Positions 9,541-18,983 of a stretch of 45,343 nt of DNA are shown piece after piece. The translations under genes were made by a program, and so were the position numbers. Under the pieces are notes generated by a model, which had not been told where the DNA came from, did no database searches, and saw nothing but the letters and a program-made list of their open reading frames with translations. Within the stretch, counting starts at the first letter, position 1, and the number at the start of each line of letters is the position of its first letter. The DNA is from Candidatus Zhuqueibacterota bacterium (GTDB lineage: Bacteria > Zhuqueibacterota > Zhuqueibacteria > Thermofontimicrobiales > Sulfurfontimicrobiaceae), in assembly GCA_016927835.1 (NCBI GenBank), contig JAFGMA010000209.1:1-45343 (forward strand), written 5' to 3'.

Positions 9541-12309
9541 ATGAAGAAAAAAATAGTGAATGGCTGGTTGATAGTGGCGATGATATGCCTTGTATTTCCG
9601 GCAAAAGCCAAAAGCCAGATGATTGCGGACATTACCGATCCTGTTGCTACCGATTTTGGAATATACTCTCCCAATCCGGTGACCATTACACCCTCGGTTC
9701 TCGCTTATACAGTTCAACCAGACTTCAGCAATGTGATCAATTTTGATGAATTCAATTTTAATGAAATCGAAAAGCAGTTTTTGATGCAGAATTATTTCCT
9801 GGTTTCGCCCAAACGAATCAGCGATTGGGGAACCGGTTATAAAGAATTGTTCGATGTTTATAATGAGTGCCGCGAACAGGGGATACCGGTTTTCGTAACC
9901 ACCGACGCCATGCTGCACACGTTTCACCTGTGTTTCGACCGGATTCTTATGGATATCGAGCAAAAACGGTTTTACAAAGATTTGCATAACTTGCTCACCG
10001 CATTGCTGGATCACGCTCTTTATCAACAATATTCGGCTATCACTGACGAACGCACCAAGATCGCGATGTTGCGCACCATCGACTACCTGATCACCGCCAG
10101 GGTTTTATTGGATAGCACGTATGTGCCCCCGGTGAATGGCGGCAATTATATTCAGGAATTGGCGCTGGTTAGAGCCCATGCCGATTTCGAGTTCTCACCG
10201 ATCATGGAATATTTGGAAGATTACACGCAGTACATCGTCCGCGGTCATTACACAAAGACCGATACCTTGCGCCAATACTTTCGGTCGATGATGTATCTCG
10301 GTCGGATGACATTCGCCGCCGATCCCGATCCCTCCTTCGAAGCGCTGAATCGGGAAACAACCCTGAGCGCATTGCTATTACTCCAGGCGCTGAAGCAAGT
10401 CAATGTCAAAGGTGAATCCCCGATGCTCGTATGGGATCGCATTTATTCGCCCACAGTTTTCCTGGTTGGCAAATCGGATGACATCAGTCCGCAGCAATAT
10501 TTCGATCTGGCACTGCAGGTTTATGGGGATAATTTCGCGGCGATGGATATCAACAGCATTGGCGATAGCCCTGAATTCGACGAATTTTTGGCGTTCGCAA
10601 AAAGTCTGCCCGGTCCCCGAATCACCTATCCGGGACAGCCCCAGGGTTTTCGCTTCATGGGTCAGCGCTTTGTACCCGACTCCTACATCCTCGACGAGCT
10701 GGTGATGACGAAAATTCCGGGGAGAACCATGCCGACAGGACTGGATGTGATGACAGTACTCGGATCAGAGCGCGCTCGACAGCACTTGCAGGACAGGGGT
10801 GACATGGCGAACCCGTATTACGCTGCAAAACTCGACTCCCTGTGTACCGAGTTCCGACGTTATCCTGAAGAAACCTGGGCGCAAAATCTGTATTGGAACT
10901 GGCTCTATTCTCTGATGCCGATGCTGTTCACGAAACAACAAGGATACCCGTCGTTCATGCTGGTTCCGGCATGGGTGGATAAAGAGCTGCTGGCAGCGCT
11001 AGGCTCCTGGGCGGAATTGCGGCACGACACCATTCTGTATGTTAAACAAAGCGGCACCGAAACAAGCATGCCGCCGGCATCCAAACTACACCAGGGCTAT
11101 GTCGAACCGAATCCGCATTTGTACGGCAGACTGGCATCTCTGGCGCGCTTTTTTATCGACGGACTGGATGACCGCGGTCTGCTGTTTTCGAATTTCAAAA
11201 TCAATCTGGAGCATTTTGAAAATTTGGCGCTGTCGCTGAAGACAATTTCCGAAAAGGAGCTCTTGCGGGAATCGCTGACGCCGGCGGAGTATGATCTCAT
11301 CTGCAATTTTGGACTGGAAATTGAGCTCATCGCCGAATTCAATGAGTGGGGAATGACCGAAGGTCCGGGACCCGGTTCGGAGTGCGAAATGCCGGTGATC
11401 GCGGACGTTCATACCGATGCCACCTCGGGGCTCTGCCTGGAAGAAGGTGTGGGCTATCCGTTTGTAATTTATGTTATTGCGCCAGTCGAAGGTCAGTTGA
11501 AAATCACCAAAGGCGCTGGTTTTTCATATTATGAATTCACCCAGCCAATCGCCAACCGCTTGACCGACGAAGCCTGGCGTACAATGCTGAAGCAAGGAAC
11601 TGCGCCGGATTTGCCGCAATGGTGCAGCAGTTTCATCGATTCCGACTGGCAAAATTCAAAGCCTGAATATTACTTCATGAGCAATATGGGATTTCAGGGC
11701 TTTTACGCGGAAATTGAAACTGAATCGCCGACGGTTGGCGATAACATTCTGCTGCGCTTACGGACAACCGAAATGTTCGGTGAGAATACACCGGTGGTTA
11801 TGGTTGAAAAACCGGATGGGTCATCGGTTAAACTTTCCGCCCTTTCCCGTAGCGGAAATGACTTTGTCGATACAGTAAAAACCGCCGATTGGGAATCCGG
11901 TCAGGTTTGGATCGATGCAACTGCCGAGATCACGCGATGGGAGATGGAACAGCCGACCGTGCAAACCTATCGGACCGGCTTCTTCCTGAGAAATCTGACA
12001 GGAATCGATCCCGAAATCGACATGCGGCTAAATGGTTTTCGTTTGGAGCAAAATTATCCCAATCCGTTTAATCCGGAAACGCGCATCGAATATCACCTGC
12101 CTGAAACCGCTTTCATAACATTGAAAATTTACAACATACTGGGGAAGGAAATGCGCACATTAGTCGCAGGCAGGCAAGCCGCCGGCAATTTTTATGCGAC
12201 TTGGAATGGCAAGGACGCCCTGGGATTGGACGCGCCTTCCGGTGTTTATATTGCGAGGCTGATTGCCGGCACGCACGTCGAGAGCCGGAAGCTTATTTTG
12301 ATGCGGTGA
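9541..12309 (+). CDS. Secreted DUF3160 protein with C-terminal sorting domain (paralogue 1)
   Basis: The 922-residue protein has a signal peptide (about 1-25, ending A-K-S-Q). A long DUF3160 body follows, marked by V-T-T-D-A-M-L-H-T-F-H (about 119-129), Y-W-N-W-L-Y, W-A-E-L-R-H-D-T-I-L-Y and M-P-V-I-A-D-V-H-T-D-A (about 617-627). Residues about 834-922 form the sorting/FlgD-like domain, starting Q-N-Y-P-N-P-F-N-P and ending R-K-L-I-L-M-R. This tail is typical of type IX-like export in FCB bacteria. The ribosome site AAGGAG precedes the ATG. DUF3160 has no known reaction; the conserved His and Asp residues could bind metal, but that is a guess. It is the first of three tandem paralogues. Confidence 0.85.
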   Translation: MKKKIVNGWLIVAMICLVFPAKAKSQMIADITDPVATDFGIYSPNPVTITPSVLAYTVQPDFSNVINFDEFNFNEIEKQFLMQNYFLVSPKRISDWGTGYKELFDVYNECREQGIPVFVTTDAMLHTFHLCFDRILMDIEQKRFYKDLHNLLTALLDHALYQQYSAITDERTKIAMLRTIDYLITARVLLDSTYVPPVNGGNYIQELALVRAHADFEFSPIMEYLEDYTQYIVRGHYTKTDTLRQYFRSMMYLGRMTFAADPDPSFEALNRETTLSALLLLQALKQVNVKGESPMLVWDRIYSPTVFLVGKSDDISPQQYFDLALQVYGDNFAAMDINSIGDSPEFDEFLAFAKSLPGPRITYPGQPQGFRFMGQRFVPDSYILDELVMTKIPGRTMPTGLDVMTVLGSERARQHLQDRGDMANPYYAAKLDSLCTEFRRYPEETWAQNLYWNWLYSLMPMLFTKQQGYPSFMLVPAWVDKELLAALGSWAELRHDTILYVKQSGTETSMPPASKLHQGYVEPNPHLYGRLASLARFFIDGLDDRGLLFSNFKINLEHFENLALSLKTISEKELLRESLTPAEYDLICNFGLEIELIAEFNEWGMTEGPGPGSECEMPVIADVHTDATSGLCLEEGVGYPFVIYVIAPVEGQLKITKGAGFSYYEFTQPIANRLTDEAWRTMLKQGTAPDLPQWCSSFIDSDWQNSKPEYYFMSNMGFQGFYAEIETESPTVGDNILLRLRTTEMFGENTPVVMVEKPDGSSVKLSALSRSGNDFVDTVKTADWESGQVWIDATAEITRWEMEQPTVQTYRTGFFLRNLTGIDPEIDMRLNGFRLEQNYPNPFNPETRIEYHLPETAFITLKIYNILGKEMRTLVAGRQAAGNFYATWNGKDALGLDAPSGVYIARLIAGTHVESRKLILMR

Positions 12310-12381
12310 TGCTTTGGGCTTATGTTCTGGATTCGCTAAGAATAAATCACCCGGTCGATCTATCAGCTTATTCCAGGAATT

Positions 12382-12678
12382 TCAATTTATGTTTTGATCG
12401 GATAAGTCGTCAATGATGACTGAAAATATCTCATCTAAAATTTTCTCAAGTGTCACCGCTGGCGACGCGCTTATTTCATTTGCTGTATGGATATGATAGG
12501 GAAAGGTGGAAACCTGTGGATGATGTGGCGCTGAATCCCAACGTTTTATCAGATGCTGGTTTGAGTCCATATAATGGAATCGGTATGTTGGATTATCAGG
12601 ACTGATCAATTCCATAAATTCGAGTATCATATGATCAATGAAGATGAGACGTCCTTTAATGATACTCATTTCATTCAT
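12382..12678 (-). CDS. TumE/DUF6516-like small protein, probable toxin of a toxin-antitoxin-type pair
   Basis: The 98-residue protein carries Y-R-F-H-Y-M-D (about 32-38), W-D-S-A-P-H-H-P (about 47-54) and F-P-Y-H-I-H, followed by a C-terminal helix T-L-E-K-I-L-D-E-I. This pattern is that of the TumE/DUF6516 group of small putative toxins, which are usually paired with a short helical partner. The partner is recognisable just upstream at 12768-13039 but is frameshifted. The gene lies on the strand opposite to the large secreted-protein genes on both sides. The start is uncertain: no good ribosome site precedes the ATG at 12678, and a stop in frame shortly upstream prevents a much longer protein. 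The mechanism is unknown. Confidence 0.6.
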   Translation of the reverse strand: MNEMSIIKGRLIFIDHMILEFMELISPDNPTYRFHYMDSNQHLIKRWDSAPHHPQVSTFPYHIHTANEISASPAVTLEKILDEIFSVIIDDLSDQNIN

Positions 12679-12767
12679 CAGAGAGATAATCGAAGGCTAT
12701 ATTTTGTTCAATGAGCAACCAATCGAAGACATCTAATTTTTTTCGAGGCGGATTCTATATTTTTCAA

Positions 12768-13039
12768 TCATATTTTTATTGAATCGATAATAGCAAGCTT
12801 TCGTTTCAAATGATCACAAGCTCGAATTGCGAAGAGCCAATCAAACCATTTTTCACTATCTCCTAATTTACCGCTATTAAAATCTTCCAGGAATTGAGAG
12901 CTTGATATATGGTTGCTTTTTTCAAATAGCTTTAATTTTGAGGAATATTTTTTTAAATTATACTCCAGGCGTTTTTTTCAATCGCCAAACCGGATTTCAG
13001 CATTGGGAGTGCTTCATCTCGGATTTCAATGGATTGCAT
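12768..13039 (-). pseudogene. Frameshifted small helical partner of the TumE-like gene
   Basis: An ATG at 13039 has GAGGAG 7 bases upstream and starts M-Q-S-I-E-I-R-D-E-A-L-P-M-L-K-S. At a seven-A run (T7 at 12972-12978 on the plus strand) the frame breaks and would soon stop. The -1 frame continues as R-L-E-Y-N-L-K-K-Y-S-S, then F-L-E-D-F-N-S-G-K-L-G-D and W-F-D-W-L-F, and stops at 12768. One extra A, or a -1 ribosome shift, gives about 91 residues with the pattern common in partners of DUF6516 proteins (L-x-x-Y-x-x-K-Y, E-F-x-x-x-F-x-x-G-x-L-G-D). The break reads A-AAA-AAC in the zero frame, a classic slippery heptamer. Mutation, sequencing error and programmed shifting all remain possible. 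Confidence 0.6.
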
Positions 13040-13346
13040 CTGGCGCTCCTCAAACAAGAAGTAAATTGCATTTTATTGCGTGCATCGTTCCAAAGTATCC
13101 GGTTTAATGCCTAAGACAGGTGAAAACGGCAGTTGCCCGGGCATCCCTTTTTAACCGGAAACTGAGAACGATGACCTTTGCAGCCAGCGTACAAGGCTGC
13201 AACTGCATTTGAAACTCTAATTGATTTAATATAAAAGATTTATTTTTTGAAAGCAAACATTTTTATAAAAATCCTCTCGACTTGAAAAATAAATTAGCTA
13301 AAGACGCCAGAGGAAAATCCCGCAGCAAAGAACGGAGGATCGAACG
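13040..13346. other. Intergenic region before the second DUF3160 gene
   Basis: This 307-bp stretch has no gene. It has a 7-bp inverted repeat (TGCAGCC/GGCTGCA, 13179-13201). A weak promoter-like pair, TTGAAA at 13209-13214 and TATAAA at 13230-13235, has a short 15-base spacer. A clear GGAGG ribosome site precedes the ATG at 13347. Confidence 0.35.
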
Positions 13347-16100
13347 ATGAAATGCCTGAAGATTTGCCTCATTCTTCTTTTGCATGTTTCCTTAAGACCT
13401 GGCTATTCGCAAATTGCGATGCTTGCAGATATCCGGCAGGATGTCGTCACCGAGTTCGGCACATACCACCCGTACCCGGTGACCATTCAACCGGTTGTGC
13501 CGTACTACGATGTCGCTGCTGATTTCGGCGATGTTGTGAATTTCAGCAATTTCAATTTTTCCGAAAATGAGAAAGCATTATTGCGGCAAAATAAATTTGT
13601 AGTTCAACCCGGCAGCCTCAGCGAATATCGAACGGGCTATGCTGAAATTTATGATATTTACAATGAATCGCGGGAAGCCGGGATTCCGATTTTTGTTACC
13701 ACCGATGCCATGCTGCACACGTTCCACCTGTGCTTCGACAGAATATTGATGACCATCGAAATCCAAAAATTCTATACGGATTTAAATGCATTATTGGCTG
13801 CCTTATTCGATGAAACCGTTGAGCAATACACCGTCGCTGCCGATAGTGCCGTGCATGCCGCTTTGCTCAGAAATATCAATTACCTCATTGTCGCGCGCTC
13901 GTTGCTTGACGACCGTTTTGTTTCGCCGGTGAACGGCGGAAAATACATCGCTGAATTGGATCTGATTCGCCAGCACACGGGATATGCTGCGTCACCTCTA
14001 TTCGGCTATGACGAGGACTACAGCCAATATATTCCGCGCGGTCATTACACCCGAAACGACACCCTGACGCAGTATTTCCTCGCCATGATGTGGCTCGGAC
14101 GCGCCACGTTCGTCCTGGAAGCCAATCCCGATGAAGTCCGCTCACAGACATTGAGCGCGATTTTAATGCTACAGGCACTGGAGAATTCAACCGTCGGAAA
14201 TGAGGCGTCGCATTCGGTGTGGGAGCGCATCTATTCCCCGACAGTGTTTCTGGTCGGGAAAACCGATGATATCAATATTTTCCAGTACCTGGAAATCGCC
14301 GAACAGATTTACATCGATTTTTTGATACGCCATCCCGATGAATTGGGCGAAGTGACGCTGCTGGATGCCTTCGTCAAAAAAGCGCAGCAATTGCCCGGAC
14401 CGCTCATCACCACTGAAACACCCAAAGGATTCCGGTTGATGGGGCAGCGATTTGTGCCCGATTCCTGGGTGCTCGATGAATTGGTGATGACCAAAGTTGC
14501 GCTTCGCTCCATACCAAAAGGACTGGATGTGATGAGCGTACTCGGATCAGAATGTGCCATTCGGTTGCTCAAGGACATGGGCGAATTTGCCGCATTTCCG
14601 TCATACACAGCAAAACTGGATTCGCTATGCACCTTGTTTAAAACGTATCCGGAAGAAAAATGGGCGCAGAACCTTTACTGGAACTGGCTCTATGCGCTAA
14701 TGCCTTTGCTCGCCGAAAAAACTGCCGGCTTTCCGGTTTTTATGCAAAACGCTGCCTGGATGCAAAAAGACCTTTTCGCGGCATTGGCGTCGTGGGCTGA
14801 ACTCCGCCATGACACGATTCTCTACGCAAAGCAGAGCAGCACCGATCGCGGAGTGTACGAACGCTCCGATCTGATCCAGGGTTACGTGGAGCCGAATCCG
14901 TACCTGTTCACACGAATGGCGTCGCTGGCTGGCTTCTTCATTTCAGGACTGGCGAGCCGCGATTTATTACTACCGGGGTTCGACACCATTCTATCGGAAT
15001 ATAAAAACCTGGCTTTGGCGCTGAAAACAATCGCTGAAAAAGAACTGACCAATCGCTCGCTCGAACCGGCTGAGTATGAATTGATCAACAATTTCGGATT
15101 GATTATCGAAGGCATTGCGGCATTCGATCTGGATACCGCAGGACCTGCGCCTGAAGATGTTGAAGAAATGCCGGTGATTGCCGACGTACATACGGATGCG
15201 AATACGAATACCTGCCTGGAAGAAGGTGTGGGCTATCCGTTTCCCATTTACGTGATATGCCGGATTGAAGATCAATTAGTCCTCGCCCGCGGTGCCGGCT
15301 ATTCGCACTACGAATTCACCATGCCCTCGTCACAACGATTGACCGATGAAAAATGGCGCGAGATGTTGAAATCCACACCCGCCCCGGCGCTGCCCGAATG
15401 GACCGGCGCTTTTCATGATACGGGCGTGTCATTGAATAATGCGCTGCCTCAAAAATATTTATGTGAGAATATCGGGATTCAAGGAATTACAGTGGCTCTT
15501 TCAGCCGATACAATTTTTGCCAATGAAAAAATCTTTCTAACCTGCCAGGTGAAACCCGTGCTGATAAATCATCCGGTTGTAATTACTGCCACAAATGTCA
15601 GCGATTCCATTTCCGCAAATGCCCTGACCGATGACGCCGGCATTGCCAATGTTATGTTGGAGGACCTACAAATCGGACAATATAACATCACCGCAAAAAT
15701 GACGCTGCCGAATTCCTCAAAACAACTTTGGTACCGTACAACATTTTGCGTGGAATCCGCCACAAAAACGACACTTCAGCACGAGGCGGATTTGCCCGAA
15801 ATCTACGAACTGGATCAAAATTATCCCAATCCATTTGCACCGTCACGAGCTAGCGGAAATGCCCCGAATACGTCTATTCGTTTCCGATTGCCGCTTCCGC
15901 AAACGATAACGCTGGCAATTTATAATATCAGGGGAGAACGTGTCCGCACTTTGCTGAATGGGTACAAAATGCCCGGCTATTATCAGATTCAATGGGATGG
16001 CAGGAATGAAAGCGGGTGCATGGTTTCTGCCGGTGTTTATTTTTATCAGTTGCAGGTGGGGCAGCATTTGCTGACAAAAAAAATGGTGTTGATGTTTTAA
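13347..16100 (+). CDS. Secreted DUF3160 protein with C-terminal sorting domain (paralogue 2)
   Basis: The 917-residue protein has a signal peptide (about 1-21, ending G-Y-S-Q) and the same DUF3160 body as its neighbours: V-T-T-D-A-M-L-H-T-F-H, Y-W-N-W-L-Y, W-A-E-L-R-H-D-T-I-L-Y and M-P-V-I-A-D-V-H-T-D-A (about 608). The linker before the tail (about 690-800) differs most from paralogue 1. The sorting domain begins at about 824 with Q-N-Y-P-N-P-F-A-P and carries an insertion of some ten residues (S-R-A-S-G-N-A-P-N-T) not found in the other copies. GGAGG lies 8 bases before the ATG. No function is assigned to the family. It is separated from paralogue 1 by the inverted TumE-like pair and from paralogue 3 by only 153 bases. 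Confidence 0.85.
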   Translation: MKCLKICLILLLHVSLRPGYSQIAMLADIRQDVVTEFGTYHPYPVTIQPVVPYYDVAADFGDVVNFSNFNFSENEKALLRQNKFVVQPGSLSEYRTGYAEIYDIYNESREAGIPIFVTTDAMLHTFHLCFDRILMTIEIQKFYTDLNALLAALFDETVEQYTVAADSAVHAALLRNINYLIVARSLLDDRFVSPVNGGKYIAELDLIRQHTGYAASPLFGYDEDYSQYIPRGHYTRNDTLTQYFLAMMWLGRATFVLEANPDEVRSQTLSAILMLQALENSTVGNEASHSVWERIYSPTVFLVGKTDDINIFQYLEIAEQIYIDFLIRHPDELGEVTLLDAFVKKAQQLPGPLITTETPKGFRLMGQRFVPDSWVLDELVMTKVALRSIPKGLDVMSVLGSECAIRLLKDMGEFAAFPSYTAKLDSLCTLFKTYPEEKWAQNLYWNWLYALMPLLAEKTAGFPVFMQNAAWMQKDLFAALASWAELRHDTILYAKQSSTDRGVYERSDLIQGYVEPNPYLFTRMASLAGFFISGLASRDLLLPGFDTILSEYKNLALALKTIAEKELTNRSLEPAEYELINNFGLIIEGIAAFDLDTAGPAPEDVEEMPVIADVHTDANTNTCLEEGVGYPFPIYVICRIEDQLVLARGAGYSHYEFTMPSSQRLTDEKWREMLKSTPAPALPEWTGAFHDTGVSLNNALPQKYLCENIGIQGITVALSADTIFANEKIFLTCQVKPVLINHPVVITATNVSDSISANALTDDAGIANVMLEDLQIGQYNITAKMTLPNSSKQLWYRTTFCVESATKTTLQHEADLPEIYELDQNYPNPFAPSRASGNAPNTSIRFRLPLPQTITLAIYNIRGERVRTLLNGYKMPGYYQIQWDGRNESGCMVSAGVYFYQLQVGQHLLTKKMVLMF

Positions 16101-16253
16101 AATGAAGGTTTGAGGAAAACAAAGCCATTCCCGACCGCTCCGGCTTCATCTGGCAGGGGGATAAGGCTCGACGAGAAGAAAACGACAAAGAGATGCCGAA
16201 CTTGAAATCGCTCAATTTATTAAGTTTTACAAAAATATTCGGAGGCTACTGAA

Positions 16254-18980
16254 ATGAAAACGAAACATCTAAAATCCATGAAAGCTGCCCTGGTGATTTT
16301 GGCATTCTTTGTGGGAGCGCCGGCACAGGGTCAAATGATCGCCGAGATCACCGGTGACATTCAAACCGAATTTGGACTTTACCAGCCCATGCTGATCACA
16401 GTCGTACCGGATGCCGAACCCTATCAAATCGCTCCGGACTTCAGCAATATACAAAATTTTAACGATTTCCGTTTTTCAGATTCCGAAAAACAGCTCCTGC
16501 TACAGAATCATTTTATCGTTAATGCGCGGCGCGATACGCTTGGAACAGGGTACAAGGAAATTTATGATATCTACAATGAATGCCGCGAATACAACATTCC
16601 GATTTTTGTAACCACCGACGCGCTATTACACACTTTCCACTTGATTTACGATTACGTTCTAAAAACCGTTGAATGTAAAAAATTTATTGCCGATCTCAAC
16701 GCACTGACTGCTGCCCTGCTGCAAACGGCTGAAGCTCAATACGAAGCGGCAACCGATTCATCCGTAAAAGCCGCTGCTTCGCGAAACGTCGCTTATTTGT
16801 GCATTGCGGCTTCATTGCTCGAACAGCCGATCCAGATTCCGCCCTACGCAGAGAGTCTGGCAAACAAGGAGCTTTCGCTCATTTCGAACGCAGCGGGCTA
16901 TGCACCTTCGCCGTTGCTCGGCTATGATGAAGACTACACCCAATATAAGCCCCGGGGGCACTATACCGCCAGCGATTCTTTGAAAGCCTATTTCAAAGCC
17001 ATGATGTGGCTGGGGCGGGCGACATTCACATTAAATCAGGCATCCACGCGCAGTGCCTTGCTGCTGGTACAGGCGATGAATAACACAACCGTTTCCGGGG
17101 AACCGGCAATCGATGTCTGGCAGCGGATCTATGCGCCGACAGTATTTTTTGTGGGCAAAAGCGATGATATTAATGTGTACGCCTATAATCCGCTTGCAAC
17201 CGAAATATACAGCGCGCAATTCAACAACCTTCTTCCGGATGCCTTCGCCGACACATCCCTGATAAGCGCTTTCATCGATCATGCCAACCAACTGCCAGAT
17301 CCCCAGATTCCGACCTTTACGCCCAAAGGCTTTCGGCTGATGGGACAACGATTCATCCCGGACGCATATATGATGTCGCGGGTGGTGGCAATCTTTGCAC
17401 CGCGAGAAATGCCTCGAGGACTGGATGTGATGACCGTCCTCGGCTCTGCAAGGGCAAAACAAATTTTAGGTGATTATTATAACGACACGGCTCACTTCCC
17501 GCAACTGGATTCGCTATGCGTAAAATTTGAAAGCCTGCCCGATTCAGTGTGGGTGCAAAATCTGTATTGGAACTGGCTTTACTGCCTGATGCCACTTCTT
17601 GTTCCGAAAGAAGCCGGCTACCCCGAATTCATGCGCAGCCCGGCATGGATCGATAAAGACCTGTATGCGGCGCTGGCATCTTGGGCGGAGCTGCGGCACG
17701 ATACGATTCTCTACGCAAAATCGAGCGTAACCCTGGGCATGCATCCCACCGCATCTCTTGTTCAGGGGTACGTTGAACCCAATCCCCATTTTTTCGCCAG
17801 GATGGCTGCACTGGTCAGCTTCATGCGCACCGGACTCAGTTCTGCCAGCCTGCTATTTTCTGAATTCGACTGGCGGTTGCAGCAACTGGAAGAACTGTTG
17901 CTGTCACTGCTGATAATTTCAGAAAAGGAGCTTTCCAATCAAAATCTTACCAGCCAGGAATATCAACTCATCTGCAATTTTGGAAAAACCATTGAAGAAC
18001 TGGTTACCACAAGCAGCTATGGCTTGGAAGGTCCCATGCCGCGGTCTGAAGATGAGATGCCGGTGATTGCCGATGTACACACAGATCCGGTTTTCACCAA
18101 TTCCATACTGGAAGAAGGCGTGGGGTATCCGTTCAATATCTATGTCATTTGCAATGTCGCTGGTCAACTGGTCGTCACCCGCGGCGGAGGCTTTTCGTAT
18201 TACGAATTCACTCGCCCCATTGCCGAAGGTCGCCTGAATGACGAGGAGTGGAAAGCCATGCTGAAAAGCGACTCACCACCTGCCCTGCCAATCTGGACCT
18301 CGAATTTCTTCGATGCTTCATCGCCGCTGGGAAACAAGCAACCCGAATACTACTATTGGCGCACGATGGGAATGCTGGATTTGTGCGTTACCGTCTCCTG
18401 CGATTCTCCGGTAGTCGGCGATATCGTTGAAATGGAAATCACTTCCAACCACATTTTCGCCAATTCCCCCACCATTGATATCATGCCCGAAACCGGTGAT
18501 GCGTTCTCGATTGAGAATGTGAAGCCATCCGATTCCGGCTATCGCGCGAGTTTCGACACACAGAGCTTATCAACAGGTCGATTGCTGGTGCAAATTTCTG
18601 CTCAACTCGGTCGGTGGGAACTTTACGGGAAAGTATCCTACCGGTATCTGCTGCATCTGGAACGAACGAGTGCGGCGGGAGAAAATGTTGAAATCACGGG
18701 GCAGCATTTCACTTTCATGCGGAACTACCCCAATCCATTCAATGCCTCCACCGATATCTTGTATGAACTCAGTCAACCGGGACACGTGACATTGGAAATT
18801 TATAACCTGTTGGGTCATAAATTGCGAACGCTGGTTTCCAGTGAAAAACCTGCCGGCAGGCATACTATTCGTTGGGACGGAATGGATACCCTCGGCTGCC
18901 AGGCACCGACGGGCATTTATATGTGCCGCCTGAAACATGCCGGCGGGGATGCATTTCGAAAAATCATGCTGGTGAGGTAG
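16254..18980 (+). CDS. Secreted DUF3160 protein with C-terminal sorting domain (paralogue 3)
   Basis: The 908-residue protein has a signal peptide (about 1-27, ending A-Q-G-Q). It keeps the main DUF3160 motifs, with V-T-T-D-A-L-L-H-T-F-H in place of D-A-M-L-H, then Y-W-N-W-L-Y, W-A-E-L-R-H-D-T-I-L-Y and M-P-V-I-A-D-V-H-T-D-P. The sorting domain starts at about 823 with R-N-Y-P-N-P-F-N-A and ends R-K-I-M-L-V-R. CGGAGG precedes the ATG. The stop is followed after three bases by the ATG of the next gene, so the two are probably translated from one message. Sequence drift is larger here than between copies 1 and 2, as judged by eye. Confidence 0.85.
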   Translation: MKTKHLKSMKAALVILAFFVGAPAQGQMIAEITGDIQTEFGLYQPMLITVVPDAEPYQIAPDFSNIQNFNDFRFSDSEKQLLLQNHFIVNARRDTLGTGYKEIYDIYNECREYNIPIFVTTDALLHTFHLIYDYVLKTVECKKFIADLNALTAALLQTAEAQYEAATDSSVKAAASRNVAYLCIAASLLEQPIQIPPYAESLANKELSLISNAAGYAPSPLLGYDEDYTQYKPRGHYTASDSLKAYFKAMMWLGRATFTLNQASTRSALLLVQAMNNTTVSGEPAIDVWQRIYAPTVFFVGKSDDINVYAYNPLATEIYSAQFNNLLPDAFADTSLISAFIDHANQLPDPQIPTFTPKGFRLMGQRFIPDAYMMSRVVAIFAPREMPRGLDVMTVLGSARAKQILGDYYNDTAHFPQLDSLCVKFESLPDSVWVQNLYWNWLYCLMPLLVPKEAGYPEFMRSPAWIDKDLYAALASWAELRHDTILYAKSSVTLGMHPTASLVQGYVEPNPHFFARMAALVSFMRTGLSSASLLFSEFDWRLQQLEELLLSLLIISEKELSNQNLTSQEYQLICNFGKTIEELVTTSSYGLEGPMPRSEDEMPVIADVHTDPVFTNSILEEGVGYPFNIYVICNVAGQLVVTRGGGFSYYEFTRPIAEGRLNDEEWKAMLKSDSPPALPIWTSNFFDASSPLGNKQPEYYYWRTMGMLDLCVTVSCDSPVVGDIVEMEITSNHIFANSPTIDIMPETGDAFSIENVKPSDSGYRASFDTQSLSTGRLLVQISAQLGRWELYGKVSYRYLLHLERTSAAGENVEITGQHFTFMRNYPNPFNASTDILYELSQPGHVTLEIYNLLGHKLRTLVSSEKPAGRHTIRWDGMDTLGCQAPTGIYMCRLKHAGGDAFRKIMLVR

Positions 18981-18983
18981 CTC

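Noticed and set aside
12382-13346. DUF3160 fragments between copies 1 and 2
   Set aside because: No DUF3160 motif is found there; the region holds the inverted TumE-like pair.
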